NCBI GenBank assembly: GCA_030039895.1
Contig: JASHUR010000159.1
Coordinates: forward strand, 1 to 25,675
DNA from: Acidobacteriaceae bacterium
GTDB lineage: Bacteria > Acidobacteriota > Terriglobia > Terriglobales > Acidobacteriaceae
DNA length: 25,675 nt
Direction: 5' to 3'
Below are positions 7,366-14,251 of this stretch, piece after piece. Positions within the stretch are counted from its first letter, which is position 1. Every line of letters begins with the position of its first letter. Both the position numbers and the translations under genes were made by a program. The notes under the pieces were generated by a model. That model searched no databases. It was given only the letters and a program-made list of their open reading frames with translations, and was not told the DNA's origin.

Positions 7366-9004
7366 GACTGTACCGTATTTGCACCATCGTGCAATCGTCT
7401 TCGAGCTCAGCACCCGCTGTAAACACTTTGAGCGCTGCAAATACTTTGCTTAGGTCCGTGCCGACGGTGATCAAAGGTTGCAGGTGCGTGTCGCCGAAGC
7501 AGTGGCCCTCCGGATTCTCGGCCTCGGTAATTCCGTCCGTGAGAACGTATATTTTCTGGCCGGCTTTCAATTGCCGGGTCTCTGACCTGTAGGTTGCATC
7601 GGCGAAGAGTCCCACTGGCAAATTGCAATCCTCGCACATGGTGATCGCTCCTTGCGGACCTTCGACCGGATCATATAGTAAAGGCTGCACATGGCCGCAA
7701 TTCACAAGTTCCACCACGCCGTGTGATTCGAGCCGAATAAGCATAAGGGTTGCATATTTCCGAACGTCTTTCCCGCAGATATATTGATTGGCGATCAGGG
7801 CAATCTCAGTAAGGGTGAGTCCAGAGAGTATTTGGCCATGGATCAGCCCCTGCAGGGTCGAACCAAGGACCGCCGCTGAGACGCCTTTACCGGAGATGTC
7901 GGCCACAACGATGTAGATCGCACCGTCGTGACAGACGACGTCATAGAAGTCGCCACCGATGCCTTTGCAGGGAATGCTGTGGGCCTCAACCTCGACAAAC
8001 GGCAGGTGCGGAATCCTGACCGACATCAGGCTTTGCTGAATCTCAGAAGCAATCAGCAGTTCTTCCTGGTAGCGACGCGCTGCGGCTTCAACCTGTGCCA
8101 GAGTCGCATTTTCAACCAGTAAGGTCGCTTCGGTCGCAATGGTTCTCAACAAATCATTGTCCATGCGGGTCAGCCGGCTCTTTTGCTGGCGGCTATCCAA
8201 ATAAAGCACGCCCAGCACGCGCGATTCATTCCCGGCCTCGTCGGTTGAGTGCTTGCGTAATGGGATGCAAATGATCGCGCGAATGCTCTGTATGACGATG
8301 CTGTCTGTCGGACGCGCCGTCTCGGCCGAAAGAGTGTCCGTCAGTATAAAATCCGAGCCGCTGTTGATCGCCTGCCGGATCGCGCTGTTCGATAGGGTCG
8401 AACTGTCTGTCAGGTCTTCCTCCTTATTGCTGCGGCCGACCGCCAGCTTCGGTTCCCCGGCGTTATCGATCAGGAAGACGTAGCCTCGTTCGACGCGGGT
8501 CAGTTCTAGGGTCGTGTCAATCAGTGCAGCCAGGATTTCCTTCACGGCGCCTACATTGTTGAGCCTTCGAGCGGCCTCGACAAACCAGGTCAATCGGGTA
8601 ATTTCCCGGTCCGAACTCGATGGCTCCCTCAAATGATCCAAGGTTGCCCGTATGGAATTGGCGGTGGATTCCGTGTCGGCGAGCTGCTCCCACGGCCTCT
8701 CAGATAGGGCGAGCTTTGGCCCCTCAAGGAATCCGAACCGGATCTGATCGCCGGGTGCCAGGGTGTGACGTGAAACACGCTCTCCGTTAACGAAACACTC
8801 CGGGTTGATCCCGACCAACTCCAGGCACTGGCTCGAAGGGTCAAACTGAATTTCCGCATGGTGACGGGAAATGTAGGGATAGGGCAGCACAAGGTCCATC
8901 TGGGGGGAACGGCCGATCAGGAACGGAGTGCGGCCGATAATCCTGGTCTCTGTCCCGTCATGCGTAAGAATCAATGAGAATTCGTGGGAGACACTCTCCG
9001 CCAT
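7349..9004 (-). CDS. FHA-GAF-SpoIIE (PP2C-type) serine/threonine phosphatase, RsbU-like
   Basis: A cytoplasmic signalling phosphatase of 551 aa with three domains. Residues ~23-92 form an FHA domain, which binds phosphothreonine; its GR-S signature is at 31-33 and SRHHAE at 46-51. Residues ~150-305 form a GAF sensor domain. A coiled-coil-like linker leads to a SpoIIE/PP2C_2 domain at ~340-545 with metal-binding motifs GGDFYD (350-355), DISGKG (369-374), DG at 490-491 and DD at 536-537. All catalytic aspartates appear intact. Relatives such as RsbU dephosphorylate anti-anti-sigma factors. The gene is divergent from an operon containing a Ser/Thr kinase, so the FHA domain may read phosphothreonines made by that kinase; this is inference. 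No clear SD precedes the ATG at 9004, so the start is slightly uncertain. Confidence 0.92.
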   Translation of the reverse strand: MAESVSHEFSLILTHDGTETRIIGRTPFLIGRSPQMDLVLPYPYISRHHAEIQFDPSSQCLELVGINPECFVNGERVSRHTLAPGDQIRFGFLEGPKLALSERPWEQLADTESTANSIRATLDHLREPSSSDREITRLTWFVEAARRLNNVGAVKEILAALIDTTLELTRVERGYVFLIDNAGEPKLAVGRSNKEEDLTDSSTLSNSAIRQAINSGSDFILTDTLSAETARPTDSIVIQSIRAIICIPLRKHSTDEAGNESRVLGVLYLDSRQQKSRLTRMDNDLLRTIATEATLLVENATLAQVEAAARRYQEELLIASEIQQSLMSVRIPHLPFVEVEAHSIPCKGIGGDFYDVVCHDGAIYIVVADISGKGVSAAVLGSTLQGLIHGQILSGLTLTEIALIANQYICGKDVRKYATLMLIRLESHGVVELVNCGHVQPLLYDPVEGPQGAITMCEDCNLPVGLFADATYRSETRQLKAGQKIYVLTDGITEAENPEGHCFGDTHLQPLITVGTDLSKVFAALKVFTAGAELEDDCTMVQIRYSPPPNA

Positions 9005-9047
9005 GGCTGTATGTTAAACCCGGCAGGTCGAAGCAACCAGCATTTCG

Positions 9048-9104
9048 TATACAATCGTCACGACGCAGCCAATGGATGCATGCCCACGAATGACTTGGCT
9101 GCGT
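9048..9104 (+). promoter_or_regulatory. Divergent regulatory region with a 10-bp perfect inverted repeat
   Basis: The 125-nt gap between the phosphatase (minus) and the 64-aa gene (plus) contains ACGCAGCCAA (9063-9072) and its exact reverse complement TTGGCTGCGT (9095-9104), separated by 22 nt. The arms are 32 bp centre to centre, about three helical turns, as expected for a dimer-of-dimers operator. TACAAT (9050-9055) is a fair -10 for plus-strand transcription, though no good -35 is visible. If transcription starts near 9062, the repeat would also fold as a leader hairpin just before the ribosome site. The symmetry is seen; the function is inference. Confidence 0.5.
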
Positions 9105-9129
9105 TTATACCGATTCGCGGGAGGGGAAC

Positions 9130-9324
9130 ATGGCAAGTGGTCAAAGCAAGATTGAACGGCTGCACGCGGCTGGCATTATTGTCGCGGAACATTTTTCGGA
9201 GAGCGACAAGAAAATCGTCGATCAGATAACTGACGAAGAAATTAACGTTCTGATTAAATTACGCCAAAGGATGGGCGCGGTCCCTCAAGGGAAAGAGCAT
9301 TTGCGTCCCAATATCCCCGTTTAA
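9130..9324 (+). CDS. 64-aa leader-like small protein, function unknown
   Basis: A small acidic/basic mixed helical protein preceded by GGGAGGGG three nt from the ATG, one of the strongest ribosome sites in the window. Residues 7-49 look like two short helices: IERLHAAGII (8-17) and VDQITDEEINVLIKLRQRMG (30-49). The tail (50-64) is Pro-containing with no hydrophobic segment or cysteine. The helix-loop-helix with a DEEI-LI-L pattern resembles, from memory only, the small aroma-sacti cluster domain found next to peptide-modifying genes; I cannot confirm this. It is the first gene of a plus-strand set with an HDO-type protein, a kinase and an S53 peptidase. It may be a substrate, a leader/precursor peptide or a regulator. 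That it is coding is likely; its role is open. Confidence 0.78.
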   Translation: MASGQSKIERLHAAGIIVAEHFSESDKKIVDQITDEEINVLIKLRQRMGAVPQGKEHLRPNIPV

Positions 9325-9436
9325 ATCAGCTGGACAGATGTTGACTTCTGCTCCTGCTTAAAGCCGCACAACTCCCCCTCCAGTGCGCGCCGGTCACATA
9401 ATAACCTGCTTAGAACGACAAGTACGGGAGTAGGCG

Positions 9437-10156
9437 ATGGAAATCCCAACAAATAGCGACATCTTATGGGGCAAAATCCGCCTCGCAGAGGGTCGGCTAT
9501 TCGCGGCCACTCATATGTTCTGGAACCATCCGGAACTGCCACGCCTATTCCCGGCTTTCCTCATCCAAACCTTTTGCGTTATGCGCAGCGGCCTCCAATT
9601 AATGTCTGCTGCGCTAGATCGCTCCGTAGAAATGCCGGATGACTCGGTCGCATCCAACCTTGCAGCTTATTTGCGCGTCCACCTCAACGAGGAAAAAGGC
9701 CACGACCTCTGGCTGTTGGAAGACATCCGATCCCTCGGCTACGATGAGCATGACGTCCTGGACACGCCGCCCTGCGCCTCGGTGGTGAATCTGATCGGGT
9801 CCCAATATTTCTGGATGAATCATGTGCATCCGGTTTCGGTGATGGGCTATCTGATCCTGATGGAAGGCTATGCTCCCCTACCCTCGCAGCTTGAGGACAT
9901 CCGGCTGAAGTCCGGAGCTCCGGCAACCGCGTTTCGATGCCTGAAAAGACATGCTGACGACGACCCGGCCCACCTGGCAGATCTGAACCAGGCTCTCAAT
10001 GGCATGAGCTTAACCGGCAAGCAGGCGCAAGCCGTGGCAATGTGCGCGTTTGCCGCGATCGAGAACACAGCGGCCATGTTTGAAGAGCTCGTTGCGAGTG
10101 ACACAACGTTTGAGGCTGGCGGCCAGCGCGAGGACTTGCGGTATGCCCGCGCTTGA
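9437..10156 (+). CDS. Heme-oxygenase-like diiron protein (HDO superfamily, iron-containing redox enzyme-like)
   Basis: A 239-aa, all-alpha protein without signal peptide. It carries the ligand pattern of heme-oxygenase-like diiron oxidases and oxygenases (UndA, CADD, SznF/BesC types): E86-x2-H89 in HLNEEKGHD, E143 in LILMEGY, and H172-x3-D176-x2-H179 in RHADDDPAH. The spacing between the elements (about 55 and 30 residues) also agrees with that family. These enzymes activate O2 for decarboxylation, N-oxygenation or C-C cleavage on amino-acid or fatty-acid substrates, so similar chemistry is expected; the substrate is unknown. GGGAG lies 7 nt before the ATG. The 3' end overlaps the kinase start by 14 nt, implying coupled translation. 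The other possibility is a TenA/PqqC-like fold without iron, which the intact ligand set makes less likely. Confidence 0.82.
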   Translation: MEIPTNSDILWGKIRLAEGRLFAATHMFWNHPELPRLFPAFLIQTFCVMRSGLQLMSAALDRSVEMPDDSVASNLAAYLRVHLNEEKGHDLWLLEDIRSLGYDEHDVLDTPPCASVVNLIGSQYFWMNHVHPVSVMGYLILMEGYAPLPSQLEDIRLKSGAPATAFRCLKRHADDDPAHLADLNQALNGMSLTGKQAQAVAMCAFAAIENTAAMFEELVASDTTFEAGGQREDLRYARA

Positions 10157-12461
10157 AAGATCGAGAATCGCGCATTACGAGGTGCTCGAGCGGGTGGGCG
10201 CCGGCGGGATGGGTGTTGTTTGGAAGGCAAAAGATACCCGCCTCATGCGTCTGGTGGCCCTCAAGTCCCTGGGACCGGCAAGCGACAGCAATCCCGGTTC
10301 ACGTGCAAGACTGATTCAGGAAGCCCGCGCCGCATCGCAGCTTGACCATCCGAATATCTGCAGCATCTATCAGGTTGAAGAGCTTCCCGACGATGAAGTC
10401 ATTATCGTAATGGCGTTCTACCATGGGGAGACTCTTGCCGAGCGGCTCCGGCGAGGCCCACTCGATCCGAACGCTGCTGTCGACATTGCAGCGCAACTTC
10501 TCTCAGGACTCGAGCACGCCCATCAGCGTGGCGTCATCCACCGCGACGTAAAGCCTGCGAACCTGATTCTCTGCGAAAATGGTACGGTCAAGATCGTCGA
10601 CTTTGGCCTGGCCAAGGACCTGGCGAGCGGCAAAGGGCTGACCGCCACGGGAGAAATCCTGGGAACCATTAGCTACATGTCCCCTGAACAGGTCCTCTGC
10701 AAGACGCTCGATCACCGGGCCGACCTGTGGGCGAGCGGCGTCGTCCTCTACGAAATGTTGTCCGGCCAACATCCCTTTGTGGCTTCCAGTTCCTATGAGA
10801 TTTTCGAAGCGATCTTACGAAAACCACACCGCAGGGTCCGGGACCATGCACCGCATGTTCCCAACCATCTGGAGGAGGTGGTCGAGAGAGCCTTGGAGAA
10901 GGACATCCAGAGGCGATTCCAGACCGCAAGAGAGTTTCTGGATGCTTTGCAAGCGCCTTCCGGCTCCCGTTTGTACAGGACCACGCAGAGGGTGGCCGTT
11001 CCGGAGGAGTTGCGGCTTGCTCCGGTTCCTGCCGATCGCACAATCCTTGTCCTGCCTTTCACAGGGGACAATGAGCACCAGGAAACACAGGACTTTTGTG
11101 ACGGACTTACCGATGAGATCATCACCGATCTTTCCGGAGTTCACTCGCTGCGCACCATCTGCAGCACGTCGTCTATGCGCCTGAAAAACTCGCCTCAGAC
11201 CCCGGCTCAGATCGCGGAGGAGCTTGGCGTCCGAAATGTTCTTCGCGGCGCGGTGCGGCTGGGGCAGCTCGTAGATCCGGCAAAAGCCACAGGTGGTAGG
11301 GCCGTCCGCGTAACCACACAACTCATTGACGCACGTACGGACACGCTGATTTGGGGCGACAAATACCGCGGGACTACGGACGATGCTTTTGCAATTCAGG
11401 AATCTATTTCGCGCCAGATCGTATCAGCCCTGAAGGTGACCCTCAGCCCAGAGGAGAATCGGCAACTGGAAGCCCGCCCTCTGCCCGACATACGCGCTGT
11501 GCAATTTTACGTAAAGGCGAAGCAGGAGATCCTGAATTACTCGCACGAAGGCCTGGACCGCGCCCTTGAATACCTTGAGATGGGAGAGCGGGTCGTAGGC
11601 AAGAATGTCTTGCTGCTCTCAACCCGAGGGCAGGTCTATTGGCAGTACCTGAATGCAGGCATCAGCTCGGACCATGAATATCTTTCCCGTGCGAAACATT
11701 GCGCAACCGAAGCTGCAGCAATTGACGCGGCATCCCCACATGTCCTCAGGCTTCAGGGACTGATCAGCCTGCAGGAAGGAAAGACGCAGGAGGCGGTTCT
11801 GTTGCTGAAGCGTTCGATCGCCGAGGACCCCAATGACTCGGACAGCTTGAGCTGGTACTCCGCCCTGTGCGCGCTCACCGGCAAAGCGCACGCCGCAATG
11901 CCGCTGGCGCGTAGAATCCTTGAGATTGACCCCCTGACACCTGTGTATCGCTTTTTACCCGGCCTTCTCTCCATGTCTGCTGGCGAGTTCGCCGATGCAA
12001 TTCCATCTTTTGACGAAGCGATTCGGCTGGACCCAAAGAATCCCTTGCTGCTCTGGCTGAGGGGGCAAGCTTTGGCGCTCGACGGCAAGACCGAAGAGGC
12101 AATCGCCCAGTTCGATGCTCTGAAGCAGGAATGCGGAGAGCATTATTTCTGCAGAATCGGCAGTGTGATGGTCGCAGCCCTGCGCCGAGATGCCGCAGCC
12201 GCCGAAAAATATATTGACCCTGCATTTGAAAAACTCACCGCCGCAGACGCTTACTATTCCTGGATGTTGGGCGAGTGTTACGCCCTGCTCGGCAATGTTG
12301 AGCGCGCAATTACATGGCTGCGCGTCGCCGTCGATAATGGATTTTTAAACTACCCGATGCTGGGTCGGTGGGACCCGCTGCTGGCCAACCTTCGTGGTCA
12401 CGCAGACTTTGTAGCCCTGTTGCGGCATACCAGGGAGCTTTGGGAAAGGTTTGAGGTTTGA
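10143..12461 (+). CDS. Soluble Ser/Thr protein kinase with TolB-like domain and TPR repeats
   Basis: A 772-aa Hanks-type kinase. The kinase domain spans about residues 12-270, with glycine loop VGAGGMGVVWKAK (18-30), ATP-binding K41, catalytic HRDVKPANL (D135), DFG (153-155) and activation-segment end MSPEQ; all key residues are intact. Residues ~297-420 form the TolB-like domain often joined to signalling proteins in acidobacteria (VLPFTGDNE, DGLTDEIITDL, LIWGDKYRG). The rest (~440-760) is TPR-like helical repeats. No transmembrane segment separates the domains, so the kinase should be cytoplasmic. The ATG at 10143 was chosen because it sits just before the kinase fold, has GAGG 9 nt upstream, and gives a 14-nt overlap with the HDO gene; a start at 10050 would overlap by 107 nt. 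Likely partners are the adjacent HDO protein and the divergent FHA phosphatase. Confidence 0.93.
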   Translation: MPALERSRIAHYEVLERVGAGGMGVVWKAKDTRLMRLVALKSLGPASDSNPGSRARLIQEARAASQLDHPNICSIYQVEELPDDEVIIVMAFYHGETLAERLRRGPLDPNAAVDIAAQLLSGLEHAHQRGVIHRDVKPANLILCENGTVKIVDFGLAKDLASGKGLTATGEILGTISYMSPEQVLCKTLDHRADLWASGVVLYEMLSGQHPFVASSSYEIFEAILRKPHRRVRDHAPHVPNHLEEVVERALEKDIQRRFQTAREFLDALQAPSGSRLYRTTQRVAVPEELRLAPVPADRTILVLPFTGDNEHQETQDFCDGLTDEIITDLSGVHSLRTICSTSSMRLKNSPQTPAQIAEELGVRNVLRGAVRLGQLVDPAKATGGRAVRVTTQLIDARTDTLIWGDKYRGTTDDAFAIQESISRQIVSALKVTLSPEENRQLEARPLPDIRAVQFYVKAKQEILNYSHEGLDRALEYLEMGERVVGKNVLLLSTRGQVYWQYLNAGISSDHEYLSRAKHCATEAAAIDAASPHVLRLQGLISLQEGKTQEAVLLLKRSIAEDPNDSDSLSWYSALCALTGKAHAAMPLARRILEIDPLTPVYRFLPGLLSMSAGEFADAIPSFDEAIRLDPKNPLLLWLRGQALALDGKTEEAIAQFDALKQECGEHYFCRIGSVMVAALRRDAAAAEKYIDPAFEKLTAADAYYSWMLGECYALLGNVERAITWLRVAVDNGFLNYPMLGRWDPLLANLRGHADFVALLRHTRELWERFEV

Positions 12462-12538
12462 GCTACAGCCTGAGGCGACTGTCCGTATAACCTGCGCCGC
12501 TTGCCCTTTACGGCCGCCATAGGCATGGAGATGAGGAA

Positions 12539-14191
12539 TTGAGATTCAACGTGATCGACATTCCGGAAGGCTCCACCCGGATAAGTCGGCTGGATCCCGA
12601 CCGACGTGTAAATATGACCGTTGTTCTGGCTCAGAAGGCGCCTCTACCGCCACTTCATACATCGGCTCCTGCGTCAACTGGCCACGGTTCAGGAACGCAT
12701 CCCCGGACAAAGTATTTCACCCACGCAGAACTCCGGAAGGCTCATGGTGCTGTGTCCGGTTCAGCCGAAATAGTAACCAGATTTGCCGAACAGCATAAGC
12801 TTACTGTCGTTGAAGCCGCACCGCAAAGACGTACGATTCGGCTGTCAGGACGCTCCGCGGACATTGAGCGCGCATTTAAAACCAGGTTGGAGGAGTTTCG
12901 CCACAAGGGCAGCATATTTTATGCACCCTCGCGGCCGATTGAAGTTCCGGAGAATTGGGCCGGGATGGTTGAGATAGTTCTCGGACTGCATAACTTTCCC
13001 CATTCCCGGCCGCGTCGCCGTTCCTCGCTGTGCTGTTCGGAGCCTTCATCTCAATTGCATGACCTGGCCCGGGCCTACCGCTTTCCCCCGGACTTGGATG
13101 CAACCGGTCAGACGATCGGCCTGATCGAATTCGGGGGCGGCTTTTATCCTGATGACATCGAAGCATTCTGCAGGCGCTTTCATATAAAACCGCCCAAAAT
13201 TACTGTGGCCAAGATCGGCTCCGGCGACAACCAGCCTGCGGACCGTCGAGCAATCCACCATTTGCTGGATGCGCTTGCCGGCACTATTTCTCTCGCTGCC
13301 GGAGCTACAGAGAGTGACTCCTTCCTCGCCGCTCAATGTACAGCGGAAGTCACCATGGATATTGAAGTTCTCGCGGCGCTGGCCCCGGCAGCTCATATCG
13401 TCACTTACTTTGCGCCCGGCGATGAGCAGGGTTTGTACCACGCTATCAACCATGCAGTTCATGATGAACACAACAAGCCCGACATCCTTTCCATCAGTTG
13501 GGGAATGCCGGAGCACGCCGTCACGGCGGCGGAAGTCCACGCTCTTGAGGGCGTGCTCCATGAAGCCGCTCATTTGGGTATCTCCATCTTTGCGTCGTCT
13601 GGCGATTCAGGAGCTACGAACGGCTCCGAGAACGGTGCGCTCTCTGTGAACTATCCAGCAAGCAGCCCTCAATGCCTGTCTTGTGGAGGCACCAGCGGCA
13701 AAATCGTCAACGGCGAAATTCATGAAGAAGTGGTCTGGAACGCGACCCACTTCGGGATCAAAGGTGCCTCCGGCGGCGGAGTCAGCAATCGATTCCGCAT
13801 TCCTGCATGGCAGCAAAACGCACAAGTGCCAGCCGGCCCGGGCGACACGCCGGGCCGTGGTGTGCCGGATGTGGCTGGGCTTGCCGATCCTCGCTATGGG
13901 TGCGAGCTGTTGATGGCGGATCGTACCTTCGCCTCTGCCGGCACCAGCGCGGTCGTCGTCATATGGGCGGCTCTGATCGCCCGTATCAACCAGGGGCTGG
14001 GCCGACGCTGCGGCCACCTGCACCCATACCTTTATTCCCTCGGCAAGGAGCGCCGGACTGGTTTACACCCCGTCTTAAAAGGGAATAACGGCTATTACCA
14101 TGCAGGCGAGGGTTGGAATGCCTGCGCCGGATATGGAACCCCACGAGGCGACGCACTGCTTGAATCCCTCAGGCACATGCACCGGGCCTGA
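12539..14191 (+). CDS. S53 family peptidase (pro-kumamolisin type)
   Basis: A serine-carboxyl peptidase precursor of 550 aa. An activation prodomain spans roughly residues 15-160 (DPDRRVNMTVVLA is the typical prodomain start) and the catalytic domain ~170-550. The Glu-Asp-Ser set is readable as E270-x3-D274 in TAEVTMDIEV, oxyanion D356 in SSGDSG, and S470 in AGTSAVV; SISWGMPE (318-325) is also typical. Near the C-terminus the two aspartates that usually bind calcium in this family appear replaced (HPVLKG for HDVTSG, GWNACAG for GWDACTG). There is no classical signal peptide. The start is a TTG with GGAG 8 nt upstream; every in-frame ATG is too late, and upstream ATGs are in another frame. It follows the kinase by 77 nt on the same strand and may process the small protein of this cluster (inference). 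Confidence 0.92.
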   Translation: MRFNVIDIPEGSTRISRLDPDRRVNMTVVLAQKAPLPPLHTSAPASTGHGSGTHPRTKYFTHAELRKAHGAVSGSAEIVTRFAEQHKLTVVEAAPQRRTIRLSGRSADIERAFKTRLEEFRHKGSIFYAPSRPIEVPENWAGMVEIVLGLHNFPHSRPRRRSSLCCSEPSSQLHDLARAYRFPPDLDATGQTIGLIEFGGGFYPDDIEAFCRRFHIKPPKITVAKIGSGDNQPADRRAIHHLLDALAGTISLAAGATESDSFLAAQCTAEVTMDIEVLAALAPAAHIVTYFAPGDEQGLYHAINHAVHDEHNKPDILSISWGMPEHAVTAAEVHALEGVLHEAAHLGISIFASSGDSGATNGSENGALSVNYPASSPQCLSCGGTSGKIVNGEIHEEVVWNATHFGIKGASGGGVSNRFRIPAWQQNAQVPAGPGDTPGRGVPDVAGLADPRYGCELLMADRTFASAGTSAVVVIWAALIARINQGLGRRCGHLHPYLYSLGKERRTGLHPVLKGNNGYYHAGEGWNACAGYGTPRGDALLESLRHMHRA

Positions 14192-14194
14192 GCA

Positions 14195-14215
14195 CTGCGG
14201 ACCATCCTCCCGCAG
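14195..14215. terminator. Weak hairpin between convergent genes
   Basis: The 60-nt gap between the S53 gene (plus) and the GH92 gene (minus) contains CTGCGG (14195-14200) and CCGCAG (14210-14215), a perfect 6-bp stem with a 9-nt loop. No T-tract follows on either strand, so it could only be a weak or Rho-assisted end. Confidence 0.25.
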
Positions 14216-14251
14216 CGCTTCCCATGTAATACCCCACGTCTTCTTCGATCG

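Noticed and set aside
9341..9402. Possible internal promoter before the HDO gene (TTGACT and CATAAT)
   Set aside because: The two boxes are about 50 nt apart, far from the required spacing, and neither has a partner.
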